From assembly GCA_021772095.1 (NCBI GenBank), contig JADYXR010000133.1, positions 62,001-126,000 on the forward strand: 64,000 bases of DNA, written 5' to 3'. The position numbers and the translations under genes were made by a program. The notes beneath the pieces are model-generated. The model did no database searches. It was given only the letters and a program-made list of their open reading frames with translations, and was not told the DNA's origin. The DNA comes from Candidatus Obscuribacter sp. (GTDB taxonomy: Bacteria > Cyanobacteriota > Vampirovibrionia > Obscuribacterales > Obscuribacteraceae). Positions 29,950-40,322 of the stretch are shown here, piece by piece (position 1 is the first letter of the stretch; each line of letters opens with the position of its first letter).

Positions 29950-30765
29950 ATGAATTTAAGTTTGACAAACAAACGTGTGGTTTTGAGCATAGTATCGCTC
30001 CTGGTGGCACTCGTTTTCACGTGTTCTGCAGCATATGCGGCGGCGTTGAAAAAAGACGTAGACTTGGAGCCGCTTTTCCAGGGATATGACGGTGCATTTG
30101 TTTTGCTCGATTTAAATACGAACAAATTTGTCCGCTATAACAAAACACGATGCGCCAAACGATTCGCACCTTGTTCGACTTTCAAAATCTTCAACGCGCT
30201 AGCTGGCCTCGACTCCAAAGTGATCTCAGGGCCTGACGATAAGAAGAAATGGGACGGCAAGAAACGAATGGTTGATTCATGGAATCGTGACCATACTTTA
30301 GAGACCGCAATGCAAGAATCCACCATCTGGTACTTCCAGGAAGTCGCCAAAGACGTTGGCGAAGAGCGCATGAAGAAATACATTCAAGCGGTCGGCTACG
30401 GAAACCAAGACATCAGCGGCGGTATCACGAAGTTTTGGTTAGGCGGGTCGTTGGCGATATCGGCTGACGAACAAGTCGCTTTCCTCAAGCGCCTTTATAA
30501 CAATGATTTGCCATTTTCGAAAGAGGCGATGGAAACCGTCAAGAAGATTCTGATTGTCTCTGACGATGGATCCAGCATCATGCGCGGCAAAACCGGCACT
30601 GATATGGTGGACGGAAAGACCGTGTTGGGTTGGTTTGTGGGCTATGTAATCGAAGATGGGAAGCCGTATATCTTCGCGACCAATATTTCCGCGGATGACA
30701 AAGTGAATGGACGTCTGGCAAGAACGATCACGCGTTCTATATTGCACAACCTCGGGCTCCACTAA
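29950..30765 (+). CDS. Class D (OXA-type) beta-lactamase
   Basis: Signal peptide; PCSTFK (SxxK), STIWYFQ at SxV position, YGN, FWLGGSLAIS, KTGT. Confidence 0.9.
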   Translation: MNLSLTNKRVVLSIVSLLVALVFTCSAAYAAALKKDVDLEPLFQGYDGAFVLLDLNTNKFVRYNKTRCAKRFAPCSTFKIFNALAGLDSKVISGPDDKKKWDGKKRMVDSWNRDHTLETAMQESTIWYFQEVAKDVGEERMKKYIQAVGYGNQDISGGITKFWLGGSLAISADEQVAFLKRLYNNDLPFSKEAMETVKKILIVSDDGSSIMRGKTGTDMVDGKTVLGWFVGYVIEDGKPYIFATNISADDKVNGRLARTITRSILHNLGLH

Positions 30766-30871
30766 ATATTTCGATAGTCGAAATGAATCTACAGCGCGTT
30801 TTAGCGCGCAACGAATTGGCGCGTCCAAATAGACAGACCAGAAGCGCCGGATTTATCAAAAATGTCAAGAT

Positions 30872-30955
30872 TGCCCTTGGAGGGAGTCGGACCCTCAATC
30901 CCTTACGGGCACCGCATTTTAAGTGCGGCTCGTATACCAGTTCCGACACAAGGGC
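30872..30955 (-). tRNA. tRNA-Leu (anticodon UAA)
   Basis: Acceptor GCCCTTG/CAAGGGC, anticodon stem-loop CCGCA-CTTAAAA-TGCGG, long variable arm, T-arm GAGGG/CCCTC; no encoded CCA. Confidence 0.93.
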
Positions 30956-31046
30956 GTGCGGAACATAATCATAGCAAATCAATACCGTCTGCAAGACTTC
31001 GCGAGCAAATTTCGAATTCACAGTCGCAATGAAACAACTACCGCGG

Positions 31047-31085
31047 AAGTAGACAGACTATCGCTAAAGTAGAACAGACTATCGC
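31047..31085. repeat. Two-copy direct repeat AAGTAGA(A)CAGACTATCGC
   Basis: 31047-31064 and 31067-31085, differing by one A. Confidence 0.65.
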
Positions 31086-31178
31086 GAGTTCGGATTACAA
31101 GACGGTTGATTGACGAACACGAATTGATGGACAGACCAACACCCGAGTGATGGTTTATCGCGCATTAACTTAAATCGA

Positions 31179-32297
31179 CTAACGTGAGTTGACCTGATCG
31201 AGATTTGCGAGTTGAGCCTCGAGATCTGGAGTGGCAGCAACACCGCGTTTGAGCACATACATCGTCGAGAGGGTCGATGCCAACCAGGCCAAGCCGATGG
31301 CGTGAAGTATATGGCGTTTGATGACTGTTGGTTCGTGCAGGAAGTTACCGGTCACGCTGGAAATCAGTAAGGTGATTGGGTCTGGATTGATCAAACTTCC
31401 GGTCTTCACCCATGTCAGCATCTGTATTCCGACGAGCGTGAACGACACCCATGAGAGCCCCGCAACTAACTTCGTGCTCAGATCGATATTGCGAACATCG
31501 AGATAGCCAGCCTCGTCGAACGAAACTCTGATCGGATAGCGCAGATAAAGTCCTATTAGTGCTGATACTACTGCCGATACCACGAATGAAACTTCATTTG
31601 AGTACCAACCGCAAGCGAGATAAAGTGCAGCCCCGGAGAACCAGGCATAAGACAAGGTAAGACGAGCCTTAGAGATCCATTGACGGGAAGTGAAGAAATA
31701 AACTGCGCAAGAAACCGTAGCCAGCATCACGAACAAAAATCCAGTAATTGTTTCAGTAGCGAGCTTGGCTCGTTCTTCCTGGTAACGCGTCAAGAGGGTT
31801 GCCGCCTCAGGGTCTACGCCGAATAATTCGTAGTAATCGACTCGGAATGATTCGTATGCTTCAGTATTGTGAAATTCATCAATTCTCCAACCTAAGAAGT
31901 GTTTGATACCACGCTCCATCAAGCCCCGTTCAGGTCCGAACAAATTGACTAAGAATGCGGAGAACACTGTGTTCTGGCGCTCATCGTTCTGAACTGAAAC
32001 AGGGTGCAAATATTTGATATCTTCACTAAATCGGCTCTTGGCCCAGGTGCGAAGCGAATCGAGTGCCACCGCATTTTCATCAGAGAAGTCAGAGTGGATA
32101 AGCACCATTGCGATATTTGAGGCAATCAATTTGTCAGCGAATTGCGGATTGGGCTGCGTCTGCAATTCAGGCGCATTCGTCTCGTACCGTGGGTCTACGG
32201 TTGGAGTCAAATCCGGAACGTACTTGGAGAAGTACGACAAGAATGCCGCCACAAGGACGATTAGCAACGCGCCGACAGTAAGTTTCCGTTTAGACAT
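31179..32297 (-). CDS. Multi-pass membrane protein of unknown function
   Basis: N-terminal TM, soluble ~150-aa domain, then several TMs. Confidence 0.65.
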   Translation of the reverse strand: MSKRKLTVGALLIVLVAAFLSYFSKYVPDLTPTVDPRYETNAPELQTQPNPQFADKLIASNIAMVLIHSDFSDENAVALDSLRTWAKSRFSEDIKYLHPVSVQNDERQNTVFSAFLVNLFGPERGLMERGIKHFLGWRIDEFHNTEAYESFRVDYYELFGVDPEAATLLTRYQEERAKLATETITGFLFVMLATVSCAVYFFTSRQWISKARLTLSYAWFSGAALYLACGWYSNEVSFVVSAVVSALIGLYLRYPIRVSFDEAGYLDVRNIDLSTKLVAGLSWVSFTLVGIQMLTWVKTGSLINPDPITLLISSVTGNFLHEPTVIKRHILHAIGLAWLASTLSTMYVLKRGVAATPDLEAQLANLDQVNSR

Positions 32298-32658
32298 CGA
32301 ACGGCTCCATCAACCTGACAAGCTAGAAGTATAGTCTGTTGGCCAGGCTTAACAGCCTCTTTTGAACAAGCCTTATGTTAAAAGGTTTTCGGTTAACTTG
32401 AGGAACAAAGCCTGTCTTCACGTACACGGTGCCGGCTAAGTCAGAGTGACGAATGCCATGTTTACACTGAGAAGGGCATACACACGAGCGTTCAACGCCT
32501 CACGCATTACAGTGTAATGGCGATTAGAAAGTGGTGCCTCCTGGTGTCAGCCAATGGGTCTTGTAATTGAAGTTCATTCAACTCGAATTCCGAATTTTCT
32601 AGAATCCGAATTTTAGAATTGTGAACGATTCCTCTTGTTCTACATTCCACAGTACTTA

Positions 32659-32700
32659 TTGTCGAGTATTCGACTGGTTGTATTGTCGAATACTCAACAA
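32659..32700. repeat. Imperfect 16-bp stem-loop
   Basis: TTGTCGAGTATTCGAC-N10-GTCGAATACTCAACAA, one mismatch. Confidence 0.7.
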
Positions 32701-32798
32701 GCCCAGTAACGATGAAAAACAGCCTCGTTGCCTGGCAATACGATCTAAAGTTCAGACGGGCGCTGCATTTGCCTAAAATTTACCAAAAACGCAAAACA

Positions 32799-32841
32799 AT
32801 TGTCGACAATACGAATGTTCGTATACCTACTACATCGTAGG
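32799..32841. repeat. Run of consecutive short palindromes
   Basis: ATTGTCGACAAT (32799-32810), ATACGAA-TG-TTCGTAT (32809-32824), CCTAC-N6-GTAGG (32826-32841). Confidence 0.65.
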
Positions 32842-34065
32842 ACTGCCACCATCTGCGATACCGGAACCATTAGCCTCCGGCTGACGCAATTTTTCGATGC
32901 AAATCTTGTCTTGATAGATCACATCCACAACCGCGTCTACGAGACGCTGCCCGCCGACTGAGTTCATATGGACGGTGTCGTAAAACAGACTGGATGGAAA
33001 CTTAGTGTCATCGTTCAAGTTGGCAAAAACAAACCCGCGCTTTTCCGTCGAGGTCCGCACAGCCTCGAGGTATTCGTCGTAAATACCTGGTGGCATCATT
33101 CTGACGTTGAGCGATGTCAGCGGCATATTCACCACAACTACTCGCACGTCGTTCTTTTTGGCAGTGTCCAAAAGTTTGTCGAAGAACTGTTTTTCGACTT
33201 TGAACAGCGAGTCGTGGCGCGACTTATAGCGTTCTGAATACTCTTTTGTATTGTCGCTGAATTGACGTTCGCGGTCCGGCGGTTCTACTAGCATGCCGCG
33301 TTCCAATTCGGAAGCCATGTCCGCGGTCAACAACTTATCCAGCTGCTCGGGAGTAAATCCGTTACCCCCGGCTGCGCCGGAAGAGCCGCCTGCAATGCGC
33401 CTGGCGACATCGCTCAGCAGTCCTTGCACGACTGGTTTTGCTTGCCACAGGTAGGCAACTTTTCCGATCAAATAATCGGTTCTATCCATGATGTTCGGAA
33501 GCGCAAGATCGACGATCGGATCGATATTAATCAACTTGCTCAAATACTTGAACGTCGGAGTCACGCCCGGGCAGCGCACTTTGTTATCCATGAAGTCGCG
33601 AGCGCACAGACCAAGAACGATAACTTTGGGTTTTCGCTTTCCAGTTAAAACAGACTCAACAATCATCCAGTCATCGGAAATCATTCCGCCCGGCATTGCG
33701 AAGTTAAAGCAAGAGGCGCTCGGTATGCCAACCTTGGCGGCAATGCGTTCTTCAGTATAAACACTGCGATGATGGTCGGCGTAATCCATGGGCTTCTTCA
33801 AATGGTGGGCATCCAACATCGTCAGCGGATGGAGAAGCAGTGACGAGCCTACGTAAACGACATCCGGAGCCTTTGTTTGCGATGCATAGTCATGCACCGA
33901 CCAGGAAATCCAGCTGTGATCTTTCGGCAGCTCCTCTATGGAAGTTTTGGCAAAAGGGTTCGTCAATGAAAGCGCGAGATTGACTGCGAGCACAAGGCCA
34001 ATTACAGCCAGGGCACGGCTTTTCGTGACCACGGTCTTGAATTGGTTTTTGTCGGTTTTGCTCAT
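32830..34065 (-). CDS. SGNH-hydrolase-like protein (cassette A partner of MBOAT)
   Basis: N-terminal TM; DVVYVGSSLLLHP block I, FNFAMPGG, YDTVHMNSVGGQRLVD (DxxH). Confidence 0.75.
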   Translation of the reverse strand: MSKTDKNQFKTVVTKSRALAVIGLVLAVNLALSLTNPFAKTSIEELPKDHSWISWSVHDYASQTKAPDVVYVGSSLLLHPLTMLDAHHLKKPMDYADHHRSVYTEERIAAKVGIPSASCFNFAMPGGMISDDWMIVESVLTGKRKPKVIVLGLCARDFMDNKVRCPGVTPTFKYLSKLINIDPIVDLALPNIMDRTDYLIGKVAYLWQAKPVVQGLLSDVARRIAGGSSGAAGGNGFTPEQLDKLLTADMASELERGMLVEPPDRERQFSDNTKEYSERYKSRHDSLFKVEKQFFDKLLDTAKKNDVRVVVVNMPLTSLNVRMMPPGIYDEYLEAVRTSTEKRGFVFANLNDDTKFPSSLFYDTVHMNSVGGQRLVDAVVDVIYQDKICIEKLRQPEANGSGIADGGSPTM

Positions 34066-34096
34066 AGCGTAATTTGGGTTCGCGTTCCTTTAGATT

Positions 34097-35545
34097 TTAG
34101 AATTGGAAGTAGATAAATTTCGGTGATGTATCCGGTGAAAAAACAAGCAGTAAAAGCACCATGGCAGCGACATACGCAACATCCAGGAATGGTGGCATTA
34201 CGATCGTTTTCTTATTCGTTAAACCGGCAATGATTTGTCCGGCGAACAATAATCCCACCACCAGCGGCAACAACATGAAGATGGAAGGATCTGTGATAGT
34301 CGGCAGTGTGAGCGCGAAAGCGTTGGCTGGCGAGGATACCATTTGTGGTACCAGTAGTAGTTTCCAGATGATCTGGCATGCGGATTCGAATGTATCGGCT
34401 CTGAAAAACACCCAGCCGATACAAACGAAGTGAAAAGTCACAACGATGGAAACGAGCTTCCCAAGCTGACTATCAAGAGCGCTTCGAATCGACGGAATCG
34501 GAGCGACGAATTTGCGGAATTCTTTGTGCGCGATTAACAGCACTCCCTGATACGCGCCCCAAACTAAATAATGCATGGCAGCGCCATGCCACAGTCCGCC
34601 CAAAAGCATTGTCAGAAACAGGTTTCGGTAGGTCAGCCATTTGCCGCCCTTGCTACCGCCCAGCGGAATATAGAGGTAATCGCGAAGCCAGGTCGACAGA
34701 GAAATATGCCAGCGGTGCCAAAATTCTGAGATGCTGCCGGCAAGATAAGGCAGCGAAAAGTTAATAGGCACCTTGAAGCCGAATAGCTGTGCGGAGCCTC
34801 TAGCGATGTCCGTATAACCCGAGAAATCGAAGTAGATCTGGAAAGCAAATGCATACACGGCAAGCCACAAGTCAGGACCGCTCAGCAATTCAGGATGCGC
34901 AAACGCACTTGCCACCACGACTGACAGGTTATCTGCAAAAATCACTTTCTTGAACAAACCGAAAATGATGAGTTTAAATCCCTCATCCATGTCCTTCAGT
35001 TTGAATTGTTTTTCTTCTTCGAGCTGAGGAATAAAATCCTGATAACGCTTGATGGGTCCAGCGATTTGCGTCGGAAAGAAACTCGGGAAAAGCGCGAATT
35101 GCCAGAACGATTTGATCGGCTTATCACCACGATAGATGTCGCTTATGTAGTGAATAAATTCGAACACGAAAAACGAAATGCCGAGAGGCAAAATGATCTG
35201 CCACGTGATAGGCGACAATTGCGCGCCTGTCGGGGTCAGTGCCTGATTGATAACGTCGTGGCTGAAATAGGCATACTTGAAGATGCCCAGCACAACTAAA
35301 TTAGCGATGACCGTGCCGGCCAGAATGAGCTTGCGGTGTTTCGTACTGCGATGAAGAAGCAGTCCCAGACCGTAATTTAGTAAAGTCAACGCAAAAATCA
35401 GCAAACCGTAAATTGGTTTCCAGCTCATGTAGAAGACATAACTGGCGACAAGAAGCAGCATCGTGCGCCATTTTGTGGGCACGAGCCAATACAATCCGAA
35501 GACGACTGGCAAAAATAAAAGATAGGATACCGAGTTAAAAAGCAA
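34097..35545 (-). CDS. MBOAT family O-acyltransferase (AlgI/DltB-like)
   Basis: SEFWHRWHISLSTWLRDYLYIPLGGSKGG, LLGGLWHGAAMHYLVWG; TTG start (LLFNSVSYLLFLP) inferred by alignment with cassette B. Confidence 0.93.
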   Translation of the reverse strand: MLFNSVSYLLFLPVVFGLYWLVPTKWRTMLLLVASYVFYMSWKPIYGLLIFALTLLNYGLGLLLHRSTKHRKLILAGTVIANLVVLGIFKYAYFSHDVINQALTPTGAQLSPITWQIILPLGISFFVFEFIHYISDIYRGDKPIKSFWQFALFPSFFPTQIAGPIKRYQDFIPQLEEEKQFKLKDMDEGFKLIIFGLFKKVIFADNLSVVVASAFAHPELLSGPDLWLAVYAFAFQIYFDFSGYTDIARGSAQLFGFKVPINFSLPYLAGSISEFWHRWHISLSTWLRDYLYIPLGGSKGGKWLTYRNLFLTMLLGGLWHGAAMHYLVWGAYQGVLLIAHKEFRKFVAPIPSIRSALDSQLGKLVSIVVTFHFVCIGWVFFRADTFESACQIIWKLLLVPQMVSSPANAFALTLPTITDPSIFMLLPLVVGLLFAGQIIAGLTNKKTIVMPPFLDVAYVAAMVLLLLVFSPDTSPKFIYFQF

Positions 35546-35831
35546 ATCGGCTCTCGCGTGAGAAAACCACCTGTGTATGTTATGCGAAGTAGACAAGAGT
35601 TCGGTGGCTCTAAACTACTTTTTATCTATTTAGGCTGTCGTCAGCAACCCGCGTACGTGTTAATGTGTGGGCGTTGTAAGTCAAAAACACCGATATTGAA
35701 GCTTCATACGGTGTTGCATTCGAATCGTTCGCGACGCCAAAATTTCCGGGCAGTTATATGTTCAGGATTACTAAACGATATTCCGACGATCGATGCGCGA
35801 AGTTTATTCACTGTTGTGGGCGGTTGCGTTG

Positions 35832-36701
35832 ATGCTGTTTAGCAAGAAATTGGTTTCGCTACTGATACCGTTTGTGACTCTACTGTCCACGCTTTTTTTC
35901 ATGACTTCGTGCGGCAAGAAACAAGCGACTACCGACTGCGAACAGCTTCAAGCAGTGCGTGGCGACCGCAGCCTAACAGTCGGCTACATCGCGCCAAGCA
36001 AAGGAATTTTAGGACTCGGCGACGACAGCGTTCTTGTTGTTTATCTGCATGGATTGAGTGCCAACTGGCAGCAACCATTTCAATTTCCGTGGAAACATAC
36101 TTATGCGGACACAGTCACACACTTCCGTCCAGGCATCACATTCATGTCGATGCAATACGGCGACAGCGGCAAATGGGTCGGACAAAACGGATTCGACGAT
36201 ATCACAACTGGTATCAGAACAATTTTAGAAAAATATCCCAGCGAGAAAATCGTATTGGCGGGATGCTCGATGGGCGCGTCCTCCGCGTTGAGTTATACAG
36301 CCAACGCACCGGATGATTTGAAGAAAAAGATCGTCGGCGTGGTGGCAATGTATCCAGCCGGCGACTTTGCCGAACTCCACGAGAAGACCACGACACCAGT
36401 CGTCAAATCCGCTCTGGAAGCCTGCTTCGGCGGCAAGCCCGAAAACGCGGAAGCGAAGAAACGCTACCTCGCGATGAGCCCGATTACCAACATCGATAAG
36501 TTTCCCAAGACCACAAGAGTCTACGTAATCTCCGCATCCGAGGATGTCACCATCCCTCCCAAACTTCAGGAAACCCTCACAGAAGAGCTCAAGAAGGGCG
36601 GTATCGACACGCGTTTTGAATCCGTCAAATGCTCACACGAACTGCCACCGCCGCACAAAAGTTTTTACGATGCACTGAAGTTTGCGCTCGACGGCAAATA
36701 G
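35832..36701 (+). CDS. Lipoprotein-like alpha/beta hydrolase
   Basis: Lipobox-like FMTSC; VYLHGLSANW; nucleophile elbow GCSMGA. Confidence 0.8.
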   Translation: MLFSKKLVSLLIPFVTLLSTLFFMTSCGKKQATTDCEQLQAVRGDRSLTVGYIAPSKGILGLGDDSVLVVYLHGLSANWQQPFQFPWKHTYADTVTHFRPGITFMSMQYGDSGKWVGQNGFDDITTGIRTILEKYPSEKIVLAGCSMGASSALSYTANAPDDLKKKIVGVVAMYPAGDFAELHEKTTTPVVKSALEACFGGKPENAEAKKRYLAMSPITNIDKFPKTTRVYVISASEDVTIPPKLQETLTEELKKGGIDTRFESVKCSHELPPPHKSFYDALKFALDGK

Positions 36702-36745
36702 ATCGTTCATTCAAACATAATCACATCACGGACGAAATTCAAAAC

Positions 36746-37180
36746 ATGGACAATAACCTGCTGACCCAACGCTCTCAACTGACTGAGACTGTGTATTTCG
36801 AGTTTCTTCCAGGCAAATATAGAGGACAAACATTCACTGACGAATCGGTCTTTATCGAGGACGAAACGTTTGGATTATTGGAACCGATCGTCCAAAAGCA
36901 TGTGTCCGAATGGAATCGCAGCGCTTTCACTGCAATAACCAAAGAGACTTGGGAGACAATCATTTCCGACTTCGAGGTCTTCAAGCAAAAGCTCGCTGAA
37001 GCATCGAGCGTAAGCGATATCAAATCCGACATCCGCCTGATCAACAATTGGACGGAAGAAACACTCGACAAAGATTTTGCGAAAAACAAAACGGAATTGA
37101 TCGGCATGATCGATAACCTCACCGAGTGGCTTCGCACCAATTTGCAGAGCCAGGAGATTGTCTCAATTCTCGGCGTCTGA
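36746..37180 (+). CDS. Hypothetical protein
   Basis: 144-aa ORF from ATG at 36746 (MDNNLLTQRSQLTETVYFEFLPGK); the upstream part of the track ORF overlaps the hydrolase gene. Confidence 0.55.
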   Translation: MDNNLLTQRSQLTETVYFEFLPGKYRGQTFTDESVFIEDETFGLLEPIVQKHVSEWNRSAFTAITKETWETIISDFEVFKQKLAEASSVSDIKSDIRLINNWTEETLDKDFAKNKTELIGMIDNLTEWLRTNLQSQEIVSILGV

Positions 37181-37324
37181 CGCTCCCTTGCAGGGGCTTT
37201 CTGATAATGGAAAAAAGTCCCTTGAATCAGCTCAAATTGCGATTTTTCGCCTATTATGGATCTGGGCACATCATTTCGTTCGCGAAGTGCTGAGCGCTAA
37301 ACTGGCACTCTGGATCGTTTTACT

Positions 37325-38392
37325 ATGTCGGTTGTTATCTCTGGAATCTGTGGCTTTGTGGGCAGCTCGCTTGCGCGTTGGCTAAAAGAATCGCAGCCGG
37401 ATTTGGAGATCTTCGGCTTCGATAATTTCAGCCGTCCGGGCAGTCACCTCAACCGCGCCGTGCTCGACGGGATGGGCATCAAGGTGTTTCATGCCGACGT
37501 GCGCCAGGCCAGTGACGTCGACAATATGCCGAAAGCGAAATGGGTCATCGACGCCGCCGCCAACCCGTCAGTGCTGGCAGGAGTCGACGGTATATCGTCT
37601 TCGAAACAAGTTATCGAATCGAATTTATACGGAAGCGTCAATCTGCTCGAGTACGCCAAGCGTCATCAAGCGGGCTTCATCCTGATAAGTTCGAGTCGCG
37701 TTTATTCAATCGCTGAACTTCAAAAGATTCCATTGGCACCAGGGGCGGAGTCATACGTTTTTGATGAAAAACAACAGTCACCACAGGGAGTATCAGCGAA
37801 TGGAATCGCCGAGAGCTTCTCGACAGCCGCGCCGATATCGCTTTATGGTGGCACAAAACTGGCTTCCGAGGTTTTAGCCCTCGAATACGCGGCGATGTCT
37901 AACATTCCTGTTTGGATCAATCGCTGCGGTGTGCTCGCTGGTGCGGGTCAATTTGGTCGCCCCGATCAAGGCATTTTTTCGTATTGGATTCACTCGTATC
38001 TCGCTCGTCAGCCGTTGCGCTACGTCGGTTTCGGCGGCTCCGGTTTACAAGTTCGCGATTGTCTCCATCCATCTGATTTGTCTTTGTTGATCAAACAACA
38101 GATGGACACCGCCAATGATGGCAGACCACAAATATGCAACATCGGCGGCGGCAAAAACAGTGCCATGTCGTTGAAACAACTTTCAAACTGGTGCTCGGAG
38201 AAATTCGCCGAGCACACCGTTTCGACCTCGTCGGATACAAGAATGTTCGACACGCCATGGATCGTCATGGATAACGGTTTGGCAAAGAACACCTGGAAAT
38301 TTGAGCCAAAAGTTTCCTTGAATGATATTCTCGAAGAGATCGCGGTTCACGCAAAAGAGCATCCAGAGTGGCTGAAGGTGTCGGCGATATGA
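37325..38392 (+). CDS. NAD-dependent epimerase/dehydratase (extended SDR)
   Basis: ISGICGFVGSSLA Rossmann motif, SLYGGTKLASE (YxxxK). Confidence 0.9.
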   Translation: MSVVISGICGFVGSSLARWLKESQPDLEIFGFDNFSRPGSHLNRAVLDGMGIKVFHADVRQASDVDNMPKAKWVIDAAANPSVLAGVDGISSSKQVIESNLYGSVNLLEYAKRHQAGFILISSSRVYSIAELQKIPLAPGAESYVFDEKQQSPQGVSANGIAESFSTAAPISLYGGTKLASEVLALEYAAMSNIPVWINRCGVLAGAGQFGRPDQGIFSYWIHSYLARQPLRYVGFGGSGLQVRDCLHPSDLSLLIKQQMDTANDGRPQICNIGGGKNSAMSLKQLSNWCSEKFAEHTVSTSSDTRMFDTPWIVMDNGLAKNTWKFEPKVSLNDILEEIAVHAKEHPEWLKVSAI

Positions 38393-39150
38393 AATCACAA
38401 CCACCGACCTCCGGAGAATGCACCAAACTATCTATCATCGTCCCTGCTCGAAACGAGGAGGGCTGTATCGTTTCCACACTCCAGCATCTCGATCTCGAAC
38501 TCGGACTAAACAAAATTCCGCACGAAATCGTCGTCGTCGATGATGGCAGTACTGACTCCACATGGACCATTCTGACTGATTTAGCGCAGACCATGACGAC
38601 GTTGAAACCGACTCAGAATCCGGGACCAGCCGGTTTCGGGCGAGCCGTTGCCTGGGGTTTGAGTCAGGCGGAAGGCGATGCGATGGTCATCATGATGGCT
38701 GACGAATCAGACGATTGCAGAGATGTCGTCCGCTATTGGGATAAGCTCAACGAAGGCTACGACTGCGTGTTCGGCAGCCGCTTCATCAAAGGCGGCGGTG
38801 TGATCGATTACCCCGCACACAAATTGCTGCTGAACAGAATGGCGAACATGTTTATAAAAGTCTTGTTTGGCATCCCGCACAATGACTTTACCAACGCCTT
38901 CAAAGCTTACAGACGCACCGCCATTCAGGGCTGCTCACCACTGATTGCAGCGCACTTCAATCTGACTATCGAGATTCCTTTGAAAGCGATCGTAAGAGGT
39001 TATACTTGGGCGACAATTCCAATCACCTGGAGAAACAGACGAACTGGTTTGAGCAAACTGCACATACACGAGATGGGCAGCCGGTATCTGTTCATTTGTT
39101 TATACGTTTGGTTAGAAAAAAATCTGACCACTGACTATCGCAAAATATAG
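38389..39150 (+). CDS. Family 2 glycosyltransferase (dolichyl-phosphate mannosyltransferase-like)
   Basis: [47 protein letters not shown] overlap with the preceding epimerase. Confidence 0.93.
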   Translation: MKSQPPTSGECTKLSIIVPARNEEGCIVSTLQHLDLELGLNKIPHEIVVVDDGSTDSTWTILTDLAQTMTTLKPTQNPGPAGFGRAVAWGLSQAEGDAMVIMMADESDDCRDVVRYWDKLNEGYDCVFGSRFIKGGGVIDYPAHKLLLNRMANMFIKVLFGIPHNDFTNAFKAYRRTAIQGCSPLIAAHFNLTIEIPLKAIVRGYTWATIPITWRNRRTGLSKLHIHEMGSRYLFICLYVWLEKNLTTDYRKI

Positions 39151-39211
39151 ATCGTGTCGTAAACGACTGACATTGTATCGAATTTTGCGAAGAACTCATG
39201 GAGGCTCGAGG

Positions 39212-40297
39212 TTGGGAACCATTATAGTCACGGGCTCTGCAGGGTTGATCGGTTCAGAGGCTTCGGAATATTTCGCCTCAATCGGATATCAAATCGAAGG
39301 CATCGACAACGACCTGCGTCGATCATTTTTTGGTGACGAGGCGTCGACCGACAGAAATCGCCGACGGCTGGAAAAGAAGCTGGGCGCGGCTTACCGGCAC
39401 CACTCCTGCGACATCCGCGACACTGAAGCGATAATGAAACTATTCCAGGAGCATGGCGGTTCTGTCACTGCGATTATCCACACAGCCGCGCAACCATCGC
39501 ATGATTGGGCAGCGACAAATCCGATCGAAGACTTCACAGTCAACGCAAACGGAACGCTCATCCTGCTAGAAGCGATGCGAAAGCACTGTCCCGACGCCGT
39601 GTTTATAAACATGTCGACTAACAAAGTGTACGGAGACACTCCCAATCGCTTGCCTCTGGTCGAACTCGACAAACGATGGGAAATCTCTCCTACACACGAG
39701 TTTCAGAACGGCATTCCTGAATCTATGTCCGTCGACAACTGTTTGCATAGTTTGTTCGGTGTTTCGAAACTGGCGGCGGATGCCGCTGCGCAGGAGTACG
39801 GCCGCTACTTCGGTTTAAAAACAGCATCTTTCCGCGGTGGTTGCTTGACCGGTCCCAATCACTCGGGAACCGAACTGCACGGCTTCCTCGCGTATCTGAT
39901 GAAGTGCGTCGTCACCAGACGCCCATACAAAATTTACGGATACAAAGGCAAACAAGTCAGAGACAACATTCACAGCACAGACCTGGTGCGCGCCTTCGAC
40001 CATGTTCTTAAAGCACCGCGCATGGGCGAGGCATACAACATTGGTGGCGGCCGCACGAGCAATTGTTCAATGCTGGAAGCAATCGATCTGTGCCAGGAGA
40101 TCGCCGGCGAAAAGCTCGACTGGACTTACGTCGACGAAAATCGAGTCGGCGATCACATCTGGTGGATCAGTGACAACTCTAAGTTTATGGAACACTACCC
40201 CGGCTGGCGCGTAGAGAAAACGATTCAAGATATTCTCGTCGACATCTACGAACAAAACAAAGAACAGTGGCTAGCTACCAGCGCTGAAGCCCGATAG
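39212..40297 (+). CDS. NAD-dependent epimerase/dehydratase (CDP-paratose 2-epimerase-like)
   Basis: TTG start after [64 protein letters not shown]. Confidence 0.88.
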   Translation: MGTIIVTGSAGLIGSEASEYFASIGYQIEGIDNDLRRSFFGDEASTDRNRRRLEKKLGAAYRHHSCDIRDTEAIMKLFQEHGGSVTAIIHTAAQPSHDWAATNPIEDFTVNANGTLILLEAMRKHCPDAVFINMSTNKVYGDTPNRLPLVELDKRWEISPTHEFQNGIPESMSVDNCLHSLFGVSKLAADAAAQEYGRYFGLKTASFRGGCLTGPNHSGTELHGFLAYLMKCVVTRRPYKIYGYKGKQVRDNIHSTDLVRAFDHVLKAPRMGEAYNIGGGRTSNCSMLEAIDLCQEIAGEKLDWTYVDENRVGDHIWWISDNSKFMEHYPGWRVEKTIQDILVDIYEQNKEQWLATSAEAR

Positions 40298-40322
40298 TGT
40301 TTGGAGAGCGTGGTTGCAGTAA

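Noticed and set aside
30766-31178. Genomic island integrated at tRNA-Leu
   Set aside because: No integrase, attachment-site duplication or mobile gene was found near the tRNA.
36629-36745. N-terminal extension of the 183-aa ORF
   Set aside because: It overlaps the upstream hydrolase gene; the internal ATG at 36746 is a more plausible start.
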